From assembly GCF_021730445.1 (NCBI RefSeq), contig NZ_JADNRM010000007.1, forward strand, positions 1-64,000: a stretch of DNA of 64,000 bases. The letters run 5' to 3'. A program made the position numbers and the translations under genes. Origin of the DNA: Phocaeicola faecalis (GTDB lineage: Bacteria > Bacteroidota > Bacteroidia > Bacteroidales > Bacteroidaceae). Of the stretch, positions 37,157 through 46,986 are shown one piece after another (position 1 is the first letter of the stretch; each line of letters opens with the position of its first letter). Under the pieces are notes generated by a model. That model was given only the letters and a program-made list of their open reading frames with translations, was not told where the DNA came from and did no database searches.

Positions 37157-37229
37157 GCGGAAATAGCTCAGTTGGTAGAGCATAACCTTGCCAAGGTTAG
37201 GGTCGCGAGTTCGAGTCTCGTTTTCCGCT
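37157..37229 (+). tRNA. tRNA-Gly (GCC), third copy
   Basis: Identical to the other two tRNA-Gly genes, last of the cluster, with a terminator right behind it. Confidence 0.95.
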
Positions 37230-37238
37230 CTAAGAGAG

Positions 37239-37270
37239 AAGGTCAATGTAGAAATACGTTGGCCTTTTTT
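37239..37270 (+). terminator. Terminator of tRNA cluster
   Basis: AAGGTCAA and TTGGCCTT pair (one G-U) around a 14-base loop, followed by TTTTTT, 10 bases after the last tRNA. Confidence 0.8.
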
Positions 37271-37322
37271 AGGCAGCATACCGAATTTGTCGATGAAATA
37301 TTGGTGTTGGCGAAACAATTCC

Positions 37323-37330
37323 TATCTTTG
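37323..37330 (+). promoter_or_regulatory. -7 box of 5'-nucleotidase gene
   Basis: TATCTTTG, a TAnnTTTG match, 36 bases before the start codon. Confidence 0.6.
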
Positions 37331-37365
37331 TTCCTCTGAAAAGGAAATCCATTAATATATTTATT

Positions 37366-38985
37366 ATGAACAGAACATTTTTGAGAAAGGTTGCTTTATG
37401 TTGTGGCCTGTTAATTAGTTTGCCATTCGTCGTATTCGGGCAAGTTCATGAGGGAGAACATCATTCTGATTTGACTGTTGCTGATACTGTTTCTTTTTTG
37501 TCATTCAATGATTTTCATGGTGCATTTGTGAAAGACCGCAATGTTCCCGGAGCTGCTGAATTGGTCCAGGCGGTTTTGGAAGAGAAAACCAAGAATAAAA
37601 ATACTGTTGTTGTATCTGTGGGGGATAACTTCAGTGGAAGTTATTTCTCTAGAATCACTCGTGGAAAGCCACTGCCGGAGATGTTTAAAGAGATGGATGT
37701 CAAAATGTCGGCAATAGGAAATCATGAATTCGACTGGGGGTTACCTTTCTTGGTGGATACGGTAGCAGTATGTATGGATTATATCGCAGCTAATATTGTA
37801 GCAAAAGAAGGGCATGCTCCGCTGGAGTGGTTGGCACCTTGCAAGGTGGTGGTGCAGCCACTTAAGAATGGCGGCAATATCAGAATCGCTTTTGTTGGTT
37901 TGACAACTACAGATACGGCAGTCAAGACAAGTCCTGAAAATATTAAGGGGCTTGATTTTATAAATCCCGTGGAGGCGGCACGTGTTCAGGTTGCAACCGG
38001 TCTTAAAAAGGATGGAAAAGTGGATATGGTGGTGTTGCTGATGCATATTGGCACGGACATGTCCAATCCCGATGTGATTGAAGAAGAAAATGCAAAGCGG
38101 CTTCCATGGGTAGAAGGTGTGGATGCCATTATTTCCGGTCACTCGCACAAAGTGGTGCTGGCTGAGGTAAATCATCTTCCCATTGTCCAAGCGGGCGTGA
38201 ATGGCACTCATCTGGGAAAATTGAATTTTGAAGTGAAACAAGATGCAGGCAAGTATGTCATTCAGTATATTGGTGGAGGCACGATTCGGGTAGCAGGAGA
38301 GGGGAATCCGGCTATTGACTCGCTGGTAAATAAGGAGATGGACAAGTATGGCTTTGAGGAGGTGCTTACTGCGGCTGAAAATGATTTAATCCATGACCGT
38401 AATATTAATAAAAGAGATTATACTTCTGTAGGTGCTTATGTGACTGCGGCCTATGCGGATGCTTTCCGTAAGCATTCTCAGGCATCGAAGAAATATAGTA
38501 AGCTGTCGGTTGTCGGGGTAAACCATTACGGTGGTTTACGTGCAAGTATATTGAAAGGGGAGGTGACGAAGTTGCGTGCAGGAAATGTGTTACCCTTCCA
38601 AGGACATTTGCTTGCGTTCCATTTCTCTGGTAAAGAGTTGAAGAAATTGTTGACTGATGGGCGTGTTAATAAGAATGGCTTCTTGCAGACATCTCATTTG
38701 GCACTTGATTTGGCATCGGATGGAGTGACCGTTACTTCTGTTACTGATTTGATTACAGGAAAAAAGATAAAGGATACAGGGAAATGTATTGTTGTGCTGG
38801 ATTCTTTTATTACTGACGGTGGAGATGGTTATGATGCAGGACTCTTTCAGAAACCGGTCAAGGAATTTAATGATTTGAATCTTGAACCGACAGTTGTCTT
38901 TATTGATTACTTGCGGAACTTGGGAGGGACTGTTTCTGTGGAAAAAGCTCCGTTGCCTGAGGTTGTCACTAAAAAGGCACGATAA
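37366..38985 (+). CDS. Secreted 5'-nucleotidase/metallophosphatase (UshA family)
   Basis: Envelope nucleotide phosphohydrolase of 539 residues with a Sec signal peptide (about 1-26, cut after VVFGQ). The metallophosphatase domain shows all metal motifs: FLSFNDFHG, VSVGDNFSG, AIGNHEFDWG and IISGHSHK. A C-terminal 5'-nucleotidase substrate domain starts near residue 340 and includes VVGVNHYGGLRASI and DSFITDGGDGYD. It is a single-gene unit between the tRNA terminator and its own terminator. It probably recovers nucleosides and phosphate from nucleotides. Confidence 0.92.
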   Translation: MNRTFLRKVALCCGLLISLPFVVFGQVHEGEHHSDLTVADTVSFLSFNDFHGAFVKDRNVPGAAELVQAVLEEKTKNKNTVVVSVGDNFSGSYFSRITRGKPLPEMFKEMDVKMSAIGNHEFDWGLPFLVDTVAVCMDYIAANIVAKEGHAPLEWLAPCKVVVQPLKNGGNIRIAFVGLTTTDTAVKTSPENIKGLDFINPVEAARVQVATGLKKDGKVDMVVLLMHIGTDMSNPDVIEEENAKRLPWVEGVDAIISGHSHKVVLAEVNHLPIVQAGVNGTHLGKLNFEVKQDAGKYVIQYIGGGTIRVAGEGNPAIDSLVNKEMDKYGFEEVLTAAENDLIHDRNINKRDYTSVGAYVTAAYADAFRKHSQASKKYSKLSVVGVNHYGGLRASILKGEVTKLRAGNVLPFQGHLLAFHFSGKELKKLLTDGRVNKNGFLQTSHLALDLASDGVTVTSVTDLITGKKIKDTGKCIVVLDSFITDGGDGYDAGLFQKPVKEFNDLNLEPTVVFIDYLRNLGGTVSVEKAPLPEVVTKKAR

Positions 38986-39019
38986 CCGAATCTGATCGTA
39001 TTCAGATTGTATAAAATAA

Positions 39020-39072
39020 AACTTGCTCAAGCAGAAGACTGTTTATCGTCATCGTTTGAGCAAGTTCTCTTT
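39020..39072. terminator. Terminator between convergent nucleotidase and glutamine synthetase genes
   Basis: AACTTGCTCAA and TTGAGCAAGTT form an 11-bp stem with T-rich flanks on the plus side (CTCTTTTC). Confidence 0.7.
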
Positions 39073-39108
39073 TCTGAGTATTATTTATAAAAGTTTGTTA
39101 GGCAAATT

Positions 39109-40611
39109 TTATCCGCAATGGAAATATCTGTTTACTAAAGCCAACATCGCTTCAGGGTTGTCTTTCAGTTCGCTACGCAGGGTTCTATCGTTGTAACTTT
39201 GCAGTTTGCTGATAATTCCGTCAATCATGGCCGGGCTGAATACATTGTATTTTTCAAATATCTCACGCTGCTGTTGCAGGCACTCGGCAGAAGCGGTACA
39301 ACTGTCGGGAAGCTGTGCCAGTGCTTTTAGTTTGTCTGCATTTTCCTTTTGGTGAATATTTACGTTTACATAAGTCTTTTCTGCTATGTCCAATGCATTC
39401 TCCAACTCGAAACCATGTCGGCAAGCCACGGCTAGTCCGGCTATTAATTGATAGAGATCGGCCGAGCCGTCCGGTGAACGCATTTCCACTGTTTGCTTTT
39501 GGGTGGTATCATAATTGCTTTGGCTTTCCAAAGGATTTGCAGTCATGCACATATCTGTTTTTGCTGCCCATCCCAAAGGTACCCGGACTAGAACCGAACG
39601 GTTACGGTCACCCCAGCAAATATTTGTAGGAGCTTCCTGATGCGGAACCAATCTGAAATAAGAAGTCGGGTTCGTATTGCCAAAAGCTGTAATCGAGGGG
39701 GCGGCAACCATCATTCCGGCAATGGCCTTGCGAGCTATATCCGATAATACACCATTGTGTAGCATCTGATTTTGTCCGTCTTTCATAATACGCATATGGA
39801 TATGCAGTCCCGAACCGGCTTTGCCGGTAGTGATTTTCGGTGCAAAAGTAATATCATAACCATTCTTATAAGCCAGATTACGGATAATCCATTTGGCAAT
39901 CATCAGTTGGTCGGCGGCATCCTCAGCCCGTACAGGCAGAAATTCAATTTCATTTTGTTCGTATATCATGCCGTTCAGGGTGAAATTACCAACTTCGGAA
40001 TGACCGTATTTGATTTGTCCGCCGGCTTGTGCAATATAAGCCATGCATTGTGTGCGGAAATCATTGAATTTGGCATAGGGAGCTGATTCATGGTATCCTT
40101 TTTGGTCGGTTGCCGGAAACATTCCACTATCGGGGGCAATTACATAATATTCCAGTTCCCCCATTGCTTGAAATTCCATACCGGTGACATCGGTAAAAGC
40201 TTTGCATGCCTTCTGCAATGTATGTTCAGGAGAACTTTCCAATGGTTCGCCATCCTTATTAAAGAAAGAGCAAAGCATGGACAGAGTTGGTATTTCGGCA
40301 AATGGATCAAGGAAAGCTGTACGGAAACGTGGAATTACATAGAGGTCACTGCTTCCGGCTTCGATAAAAGGGAACAGGCTGGAACCGTCTACTCGTTCGC
40401 CACATGTGAGAATGGCGTCCAGATATCCAAGATTGTTGATTACAAAATTAAGTGTTTTCAGGCGTCCGTCTCCTGCAGGATACATAAAGTTAACCATACG
40501 GATACCGTTTTCTTGGATATAGCGTATAATATCAGCCTTAGTGAATTCAGCACAAGGCTTACCGATAAAAGCTACCAATTGGTTGGGATTCATTTCTAGT
40601 TCTTTATTCAT
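39109..40611 (-). CDS. Glutamine synthetase family protein
   Basis: A 500-residue glutamine synthetase-type enzyme, ATP-dependent ligation of ammonia to glutamate or a related substrate. It has the beta-grasp N-terminal domain (VNFMYPAGDGRLKTLNF) and catalytic motifs GELEYYVI, the KITTGKAGSGLHIHMRIM histidine/glutamate block and EMRSPDGSADLYQLIAG. It is GSI-like in size rather than the larger GSIII typical of Bacteroides. It could be a true GlnA or a paralogue of unclear substrate. A minus-strand promoter is present. M7 of the tandem start region is an alternative start. Confidence 0.85.
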   Translation of the reverse strand: MNKELEMNPNQLVAFIGKPCAEFTKADIIRYIQENGIRMVNFMYPAGDGRLKTLNFVINNLGYLDAILTCGERVDGSSLFPFIEAGSSDLYVIPRFRTAFLDPFAEIPTLSMLCSFFNKDGEPLESSPEHTLQKACKAFTDVTGMEFQAMGELEYYVIAPDSGMFPATDQKGYHESAPYAKFNDFRTQCMAYIAQAGGQIKYGHSEVGNFTLNGMIYEQNEIEFLPVRAEDAADQLMIAKWIIRNLAYKNGYDITFAPKITTGKAGSGLHIHMRIMKDGQNQMLHNGVLSDIARKAIAGMMVAAPSITAFGNTNPTSYFRLVPHQEAPTNICWGDRNRSVLVRVPLGWAAKTDMCMTANPLESQSNYDTTQKQTVEMRSPDGSADLYQLIAGLAVACRHGFELENALDIAEKTYVNVNIHQKENADKLKALAQLPDSCTASAECLQQQREIFEKYNVFSPAMIDGIISKLQSYNDRTLRSELKDNPEAMLALVNRYFHCG

Positions 40612-40653
40612 AGCATGTTGTTTGTTTTTTTGTTTGTTATAGGGTTAACGCTC

Positions 40654-40661
40654 CAAAGGTA
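40654..40661 (-). promoter_or_regulatory. -7 box of glutamine synthetase gene
   Basis: Minus-strand TACCTTTG, 43 bases upstream of the start codon. Confidence 0.6.
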
Positions 40662-40683
40662 ATGAAAAGTTTTTAAATCCCTA

Positions 40684-42753
40684 TCAATATATGTAGGCTG
40701 AGTTCTGTTTGTCGAGCCAATTTATATGATGACCGGAGGTTGAAGTCCAATTCAGATAGTCGGGATATGCCTCACTTACTCCTTTCCCTTCTATCGGATA
40801 TCGCCATAAATTAGTAAGGCTGTTGTTGGAAGAAGGGATGTCAAGTGCCCATGGGTAATCATTATCCATGCGGTAGTAATATCCTTTTTCGGGTATCGAG
40901 CGGTCATCGTTTTCCTCTCTTCCGAATAAAGACATATCCATTTTGCTCGTTGGAGCTTTGTCGGTCAAGTGTATTTCGTGATTCCTGTTGCCAACATATA
41001 TGAAGGGATTGAAATCTTTAAAAGAATTGAGCCCTATATTGCTTTTCAAAGTAATATAGATATTCTGTTCCGTTCCTGCTATTTCTTCATTTCCCTTTTG
41101 TGTATTGATAAAACCACCGTGTCCTCCGAATGCATCTCTTCGGGTATTTTCATAAATGATAATTGTTGCTTTCGTTTCGTCTTCTTCCATGCTGCCTCCC
41201 GTAATGCTTTCTATATTATTGGTTTCGATAGGCAATTGAATGCCAAAACCGCTATTATATGATGCTCCTAAAGCTCTTGGCATAAATGTCAGGCGAATGG
41301 CTTTTACATCTTTATCATTGTTTCCTTTGATTAAGTAATAAGAATAGCCGGTAACAAAATCATTGAAGTCATAGTCTCCCTTTTGCGGCCAATTGTCTTC
41401 AAATGCTAATGTGCCGCTAATAGAAGACATATATTCTTCAGGGGCAACCGGTATTTCGTCTTTTGGTTTCACGATAGGATCGGAGGTTACTTTGAACAAA
41501 ATGTCATTGTAGTCTTTATCATTATTTTCATTTTTATCATTATGCTGGCGATTCTCCATTCCTACAATGTTCATTTGTGCTTCTTCACACCAGCGGGTAA
41601 TGCCATTTGTGTAGTTCCCGGGAAAGTTGCCAATTTTACTATTGAGGATAGAGGTGGAAAAACGATAATTTCCTATCATTTTATAGTTACTGTAATTCCC
41701 GATAATTCCATTGCTAATCATGACCCAGCCTATTTTCACTCCTTCGGGGAAGGTGTCGACATATTGATTGTTCTTTTCATCCCAATATAATAACTGAATT
41801 CTTGAACCGATAGTTGCCGATGCAGAGTTTGTTAGTCTTTTTATATTAGTATTCGGATAGAGGATCGTTTTATGTATTGTTTGGGCATCATCGGCCGTCA
41901 GAGTGCCTGTATATGTGTAGTAGCACAGAGCGTTCGCCACATTATTATTGTTTATACTGAATCCTCCGTCACCGATTAGTGTCACCCATACGTGTGCACC
42001 CTGAAAAGTACCTTCTGCATTGGCCGGAGGAATTATCTCTATATCCGTACAATAATTCTCTCCAAAATATTTTTCATCTTCTACCGTAACCCTTTCCGGA
42101 AAATAATTGGACGCCAGCATTATTTCTTTTGAAGTTAAAGTGTTTCCGGCTTCGATTACTTCCTTATCGTTTGATTTGCCATCATTGATAATACCTCCAC
42201 TGGCTCCATTGGTGAGTTGAAAGTTATAAAAAGAATATAGATTGGTAGATGCCTCTACCACTTTAGCGTTTCTTCTTCCGGTAAAAACGACTTCTCCTCC
42301 TGCTCTTGCCTTGGCGGATTTGGCATTGATGCCGGTAGTAGTGAAGGTGATATTCATATTATTCTGAATCTCACAGGTCTGAAGCATTTCAAAACTTGAG
42401 ATGGGAGTATAAACATAAAGAGTGGTTGCTGTATTGGGTACAGAGAGCGTTGCTTTTATAGTACCGCTTTCTGTTGTTCTGCCCGAATAAAGAGGAAAGA
42501 TATCTGTCCGGCGGTCTCCTTCTTCTGTATAAGGATTTTCTAAATAGACATAGAATGGAACGTCAGATATTGCCGAACCATTATTGGAACGAGTTGTTAT
42601 TTCCAATTTCTTTTCAGATGTCATTCCGAAATCAAATGATAAATCTAATTCTTCTTCTTTTTCTCCGTCTGGAGGATTTAAATTGTTCTTGTCTAAACAA
42701 GAAGACAATGATATGCATGTGCACACCATACAAAAGATGACCCTGTTCTTCAT
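40684..42753 (-). CDS. LruC/DUF4842 domain surface lipoprotein
   Basis: A 689-residue predicted lipoprotein (signal MKNRVIFCMVCTCISLSSC, Cys about 19). The N-terminal half is beta-rich, starting with a segment like carboxypeptidase-regulatory folds. The C-terminal half holds the LruC-type acidic motifs DKDYNDILFKV and GDYDFNDFVTGY, which look like calcium-binding loops, within a DUF4842 region. Such proteins are exported surface proteins of unknown ligand in Bacteroidetes. It is transcribed alone from its own promoter. Function is not established. Confidence 0.82.
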   Translation of the reverse strand: MKNRVIFCMVCTCISLSSCLDKNNLNPPDGEKEEELDLSFDFGMTSEKKLEITTRSNNGSAISDVPFYVYLENPYTEEGDRRTDIFPLYSGRTTESGTIKATLSVPNTATTLYVYTPISSFEMLQTCEIQNNMNITFTTTGINAKSAKARAGGEVVFTGRRNAKVVEASTNLYSFYNFQLTNGASGGIINDGKSNDKEVIEAGNTLTSKEIMLASNYFPERVTVEDEKYFGENYCTDIEIIPPANAEGTFQGAHVWVTLIGDGGFSINNNNVANALCYYTYTGTLTADDAQTIHKTILYPNTNIKRLTNSASATIGSRIQLLYWDEKNNQYVDTFPEGVKIGWVMISNGIIGNYSNYKMIGNYRFSTSILNSKIGNFPGNYTNGITRWCEEAQMNIVGMENRQHNDKNENNDKDYNDILFKVTSDPIVKPKDEIPVAPEEYMSSISGTLAFEDNWPQKGDYDFNDFVTGYSYYLIKGNNDKDVKAIRLTFMPRALGASYNSGFGIQLPIETNNIESITGGSMEEDETKATIIIYENTRRDAFGGHGGFINTQKGNEEIAGTEQNIYITLKSNIGLNSFKDFNPFIYVGNRNHEIHLTDKAPTSKMDMSLFGREENDDRSIPEKGYYYRMDNDYPWALDIPSSNNSLTNLWRYPIEGKGVSEAYPDYLNWTSTSGHHINWLDKQNSAYIY

Positions 42754-42776
42754 ATATTTATTATTATAGATGTTGG

Positions 42777-42784
42777 CAAATTTA
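42777..42784 (-). promoter_or_regulatory. -7 box of LruC gene
   Basis: Minus-strand TAAATTTG, 24 bases before the LruC start codon. Confidence 0.5.
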
Positions 42785-42837
42785 AGTAAAAATCTAAATA
42801 AAAGCTATTTCTCATCTGTTTTTTGTCTTTTTGTTTA

Positions 42838-42845
42838 TAACTTTG
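42838..42845 (+). promoter_or_regulatory. -7 box of GNAT-nitrilase gene
   Basis: TAACTTTG, a TAnnTTTG match, 32 bases before ATG 42877. Confidence 0.55.
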
Positions 42846-42876
42846 CTTCCAATTTTAAGGTATAAAAAGAAATGTT

Positions 42877-44409
42877 ATGGAACCGATGCACAAAATCAAC
42901 AAAGTAGAGGTCCGAAATTTACAAATCGAAGATTATGCCCAGTTATCACAGTCATTCACACGAGTTTATGCGGATAAAGATGTTTTCTGGACACATGAGC
43001 AAATTAAAACGCTAATCGGGATTTTTCCCGAAGGGCAAGTAGTAACAGTAGTAGACGATAAAATAGTGGGTTGTGCCCTCTCCATCATTGTCGATTATGA
43101 TATGGTGAAAGGCGATCACACTTATGCTAAAGTCACGGGGAATGAAACATTCTGCACCCATAAGCCCGATGGCAATATCCTCTATGGCATAGAAGTGTTT
43201 ATCCATCCGGAGTATCGGGGGCTGCGTTTGGCGCGACGTATGTATGAATACCGTAAGGAGTTGTGCGAGAAGCTGAATCTTAAAGCAATTATGTTTGGAG
43301 GGCGTATCCCTAATTATTATAAGTATGCCGACGATATGCGTCCAAAAGAATATATTGAAAAGGTGCGTTCTCGGGAAATTTATGATCCGGTACTTACTTT
43401 CCAGTTATCCAATGATTTCCATGTTCGGCGTGTGATGAAGAATTATCTTCCCAATGATGAGGAATCAAAGCATTGCGCCACCCTGCTGCAATGGGATAAC
43501 ATTTATTATCAAGAACCTACAGAGGATTATGTAGACAGGAAAACTACCGTCAGGGTAGGTTTGGTGCAATGGCAGATGCGACCTTACAAGACGTTGGATG
43601 ATGTCTTTGAACAGGTAGAGTTTTTTGTCGATGCGGTATCTGATTACAAGAGTGATTTCGTCCTCTTTCCCGAATATTTCAATGCACCGTTGATGGCAAA
43701 ATTCAACCATCTGGGCGAGGCGCAGAGTATCCGCGGACTGGCGCAATATACGGAAGAAGTTCGCGACCGCTTCATTAATCTGGCTATCAGTTATAATATT
43801 AATATCATCACGGGCAGTATGCCTTATGTCAAGGAGGACGGAGGACTGTATAATGTTGGTTTCCTTGTGAGGCGTGACGGAACCTATGAAATGTATGAGA
43901 AGGTGCATGTCACTCCAGATGAGATAAAAAGCTGGGGATTGACAGGAGGCAAGATGGTTAAGACATTTGATACGGACTGTGCCAAAATTGGTATTTTGAT
44001 TTGTTATGACGTAGAGTTCCCCGAACTGTCACGTATTATGGCAGATCAGGGTATGCAGATTCTATTTGTGCCTTTCCTTACGGATACACAAAATGGTTAC
44101 TCACGCGTTCGTGTCTGTGCGCAGGCGCGTGCCATTGAGAATGAGTGCTTTGTCGCTATTGCAGGTAGCGTGGGCAATTTGCCGCGTGTGCATAATATGG
44201 ACATTCAGTATGCACAATCGGGGGTATTTACTCCGTGTGATTTTGCTTTTCCGACGGATGGTAAACGGGCGGAAGCTACTCCGAACACAGAAATGATTCT
44301 TGTATCGGATGTAGATTTAGACTTGCTGAACGAATTGCATACTTATGGCAGTGTGCGCAATTTGCGTGATCGTCGTCATGACCTATATGAGTTAAAAGTG
44401 AAGAAATGA
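42877..44409 (+). CDS. Fused GNAT acetyltransferase / nitrilase-superfamily amidase
   Basis: A two-domain cytoplasmic protein of 510 residues. The N-terminal about 200 residues are a GNAT fold (IEVFIHPEYRGLRLARRMYE is the acetyl-CoA-binding strand-loop). The C-terminal about 290 residues are a carbon-nitrogen hydrolase with the complete catalytic triad: Glu in FVLFPEYF, Lys in YEMYEKVHVTP and Cys in GILICYDVEFPE. The fusion is known in many bacteria, but its substrate is not defined. One gene, promoter in front, terminator behind. Confidence 0.9.
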   Translation: MEPMHKINKVEVRNLQIEDYAQLSQSFTRVYADKDVFWTHEQIKTLIGIFPEGQVVTVVDDKIVGCALSIIVDYDMVKGDHTYAKVTGNETFCTHKPDGNILYGIEVFIHPEYRGLRLARRMYEYRKELCEKLNLKAIMFGGRIPNYYKYADDMRPKEYIEKVRSREIYDPVLTFQLSNDFHVRRVMKNYLPNDEESKHCATLLQWDNIYYQEPTEDYVDRKTTVRVGLVQWQMRPYKTLDDVFEQVEFFVDAVSDYKSDFVLFPEYFNAPLMAKFNHLGEAQSIRGLAQYTEEVRDRFINLAISYNINIITGSMPYVKEDGGLYNVGFLVRRDGTYEMYEKVHVTPDEIKSWGLTGGKMVKTFDTDCAKIGILICYDVEFPELSRIMADQGMQILFVPFLTDTQNGYSRVRVCAQARAIENECFVAIAGSVGNLPRVHNMDIQYAQSGVFTPCDFAFPTDGKRAEATPNTEMILVSDVDLDLLNELHTYGSVRNLRDRRHDLYELKVKK

Positions 44410-44431
44410 AATAGATACATCTTCTCTGATT

Positions 44432-44482
44432 AAGGTCAAAAGTATCAAAGTGGAAGAATTGGATACTTTTGACCTTTTTTCT
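44432..44482 (+). terminator. Terminator after GNAT-nitrilase gene
   Basis: AAGGTCAAAAGTATC and GATACTTTTGACCTT form a 15-bp stem followed by TTTTTT. Confidence 0.88.
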
Positions 44483-44491
44483 TTCGGGCGG

Positions 44492-44632
44492 TTATCGGCA
44501 GGCAAGTTCGAATCTCTCCCTGCTGTATTCCTTAGTGAGTTTCATATAGTGGCCCACTAATTCTGCTTTATATCTTGATAAAGTATAGGCAAAGGTCAGA
44601 GAATAAATCCGTATATCCTCGGAAGCAAACAT
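44492..44632 (-). CDS. Possible small protein or gene fragment, unknown
   Basis: A 46-codon frame in an otherwise empty 290-base gap, beginning MFASEDIRIYSLTFAYTLSR and ending SRERFELACR before TAA. An in-frame ATG seven codons upstream would lengthen it. Composition is protein-like and helical, but there is no clear ribosome binding site and I know no family. It may be the tail of a lost gene. Confidence 0.25.
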   Translation of the reverse strand: MFASEDIRIYSLTFAYTLSRYKAELVGHYMKLTKEYSRERFELACR

Positions 44633-44724
44633 AAAGATAAAACAAAAAGGCATGATTATCTGTTTAATAGTATTCCGCTCTTTGATTTAATCGAAAATAG
44701 AGTTGAAAAGTAACCAATTTATAT

Positions 44725-44732
44725 TACCTTTG
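44725..44732 (+). promoter_or_regulatory. -7 box of fhs
   Basis: TACCTTTG, 19 bases before ATG 44751. It lies inside an upstream open stretch of the same frame, which argues for the start at 44751. Confidence 0.6.
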
Positions 44733-44750
44733 CCGCCTAAAATAAAAAAA

Positions 44751-46418
44751 ATGAAATCGGATATTGAAATAGCACGCAGCATTGAGCTGACAAAAATCAA
44801 ACAGATAGCCCGCGAAACCGGAATTCCTGTTGAACACATTAGTAATTATGGCCGATATATAGCCAAAGTAGACGAAAACCAGATTGATGAAGAAAAGGTA
44901 CAAAAGAATAACCTGATTCTAGTTACTGCCATCACTCCGACCAAAGCCGGTATCGGAAAAACAACCGTCTCCATCGGGTTGGCGTTGGGGTTGAACAAGA
45001 TTGGCAAGAAGGCCATCGTTGCTTTGCGCGAACCTTCATTGGGGCCTTGTTTCGGTATGAAAGGCGGAGCAGCCGGAGGAGGATATGCCCAAGTCTTGCC
45101 TATGGATAAAATCAATCTTCATTTTACGGGAGACTTTCATGCAATAACCTCTGCTCACAATATGATTTCTGCCTTGCTTGATAATTATCTTTATCAGAAT
45201 CGCGACAATGGTTTCGGCTTGAAGGAAGTGTTGTGGAAGAGAGTACTGGACGTCAACGACCGCTCTTTGCGTTATATCGTTACCGGTTTGGGGCCGAAAA
45301 CGAACGGCATCACTCAGGAGTCGGGTTTTGATATTACTCCGGCATCAGAGATAATGGCGATTCTCTGTCTTGCCAATGATGAAGATGATCTTCGCCGCCG
45401 TATTGAAAATATCCTGCTTGGCTTTACATACGATAACAAGCCTTTCACAGTGAAAGACTTAGGGGTGGCGGGAGCAATCACGGTGCTTTTGAAAGATGCT
45501 CTTTCACCTAATTTGGTGCAGACCACCGAGCATACGGCTGCTTTTGTACACGGAGGCCCGTTTGCCAATATTGCCCACGGATGCAATTCTATCCTTGCAA
45601 CTAAGATGGCGATGACCTTTGGTGATTATACTATTACGGAAGCCGGCTTTGGTGCCGACCTCGGTGCAGAGAAGTTCTATGACATTAAATGCCGCAAAGC
45701 CGGAATTGCTCCGAAACTGACGGTGCTTGTCGTTACAGCACGTGCCTTGAAGATGCATGGCGGTGTAGCCCAAGACAAAATCAAGGAACCCAATTTGGAA
45801 GCTTTGCAACAGGGCATTGCCAATATGGACAAACATTTGCGTAATTTGCGGTCCTTCGGACAGACAGTGATTGTTGCCTTCAACCGTTACGGTGATGATA
45901 CTCAGGAGGAAATAGATTTTCTACGTACCCATTGTGCGAAAGAAGGTGTCGGTTTTGCTGTCAACAATGCTTTCACTCAAGGTGGAGAGGGGGCCGTGGA
46001 GCTGGCGGAACTTGTTGTACGGACTATTGATGAACAGCCTTCGGAGCCGTTGCATTTTGCTTATGATAATGAAGACAGTGTAGAAACAAAGATTTCAAAA
46101 GTGGCATCTCATCTTTATGGTGCGGATATTATCACTTACAGTGCTGCTGCCCGCAAGAAGTTGAAACATATCGGAGAACTGGGATATGCTCATTTCCCCA
46201 TTTGCATTGCGAAAACACAGTATTCATTTTCTACCGACCCTAAACTTTATGGTGCAGTGGAGGGCTTTGAGTTCCATGTGCAGGATATTGTGATGAATGC
46301 CGGAGCTGAGATGCTGGTTGTCATTGCCGGAGAAATCATGCGTATGCCGGGCCTGCCGAAAGAGCCGCAAGCACTGCATATTGATATTGTAAACGGAGAA
46401 ATAGAGGGGTTGTCATAA
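44751..46418 (+). CDS. fhs: Formate-tetrahydrofolate ligase
   Basis: Makes 10-formyl-THF from formate, THF and ATP, feeding one-carbon metabolism. The 555-residue protein has the P-loop-like [39 protein letters not shown], the [10 protein letters not shown] folate region and [10 protein letters not shown]. It starts [11 protein letters not shown] at 44751. The NifX-like gene follows after 53 bases, possibly in the same unit. Confidence 0.96.
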   Translation: MKSDIEIARSIELTKIKQIARETGIPVEHISNYGRYIAKVDENQIDEEKVQKNNLILVTAITPTKAGIGKTTVSIGLALGLNKIGKKAIVALREPSLGPCFGMKGGAAGGGYAQVLPMDKINLHFTGDFHAITSAHNMISALLDNYLYQNRDNGFGLKEVLWKRVLDVNDRSLRYIVTGLGPKTNGITQESGFDITPASEIMAILCLANDEDDLRRRIENILLGFTYDNKPFTVKDLGVAGAITVLLKDALSPNLVQTTEHTAAFVHGGPFANIAHGCNSILATKMAMTFGDYTITEAGFGADLGAEKFYDIKCRKAGIAPKLTVLVVTARALKMHGGVAQDKIKEPNLEALQQGIANMDKHLRNLRSFGQTVIVAFNRYGDDTQEEIDFLRTHCAKEGVGFAVNNAFTQGGEGAVELAELVVRTIDEQPSEPLHFAYDNEDSVETKISKVASHLYGADIITYSAAARKKLKHIGELGYAHFPICIAKTQYSFSTDPKLYGAVEGFEFHVQDIVMNAGAEMLVVIAGEIMRMPGLPKEPQALHIDIVNGEIEGLS

Positions 46419-46471
46419 TCCCTTTCTCTGTGTCTTTTAATTCTTATTTTGATTCTTAAAGTAATAAAAAT

Positions 46472-46861
46472 ATGGTTATGACTAAAATTGCAATTCCTAC
46501 CAGAGATAATGTCGTAGACAACCATTTCGGTCATTGTGAGTTTTATACCATTCTGACGATTGGACAAAATCATGAGATACTGAGCAGCGAAACGTTGCCT
46601 TCTCCCGAAGGATGCGGATGTAAATCGAATATAGCCGGTCAACTGGAGGAGATAGGAGTGAGCGTGATGCTAGCAGGAAATATGGGGCAAGGAGCCTTGA
46701 ATGTACTAACCAATCATCATATAAAGGTGATAAGAGGTTGCTCGGGAGCTGTTCTTGATGTGGCAAATGCTTATCTGAAAGGCGAGATAAAAGACTCGGG
46801 TGAAGGTTGTCATCACCATGATGCCGAAGGAGAGCACGAATGTGCCCATCATCATGGATAA
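46472..46861 (+). CDS. NifX/NifB-type cofactor-binding protein, His-rich tail
   Basis: A 129-residue member of the dinitrogenase iron-molybdenum cofactor biosynthesis domain family. It starts MVMTKIAIPTRDNVVDNHFG (ATG 46478 is an alternative) and has the HFGHCEFYTI region that contacts iron-sulfur or molybdenum clusters in relatives. The end is rich in histidine (HHHDAEGEHECAHHHG), suggesting metal binding. No nitrogenase genes are near, so the role is probably general Fe-S or metal handling, not nitrogen fixation. Confidence 0.85.
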   Translation: MVMTKIAIPTRDNVVDNHFGHCEFYTILTIGQNHEILSSETLPSPEGCGCKSNIAGQLEEIGVSVMLAGNMGQGALNVLTNHHIKVIRGCSGAVLDVANAYLKGEIKDSGEGCHHHDAEGEHECAHHHG

Positions 46862-46869
46862 CCAAACGC

Positions 46870-46986
46870 CGGTTTATCTTCTTTTAGTACAGATTGCACG
46901 GATTGATGCGGAATACGATACCTTTATTGTTCCGTGCAATCCGTCATCAATTCGTGCAATGCTTTTTCAATGCCGATAGCACTTAA
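46870..46986. repeat. 117-bp direct repeat, copy A
   Basis: Runs from GGTTTATCTTCTTTTAG to GATAGCACTTAA and contains an inverted repeat GATTGCACGGA...TCCGTGCAATC. It is about 90% identical to 47466-47582. Confidence 0.75.

Noticed and set aside
46472-46861. Evidence for nitrogen fixation
   Set aside because: The NifX-like domain occurs widely in non-fixing anaerobes and no nif structural genes are present.
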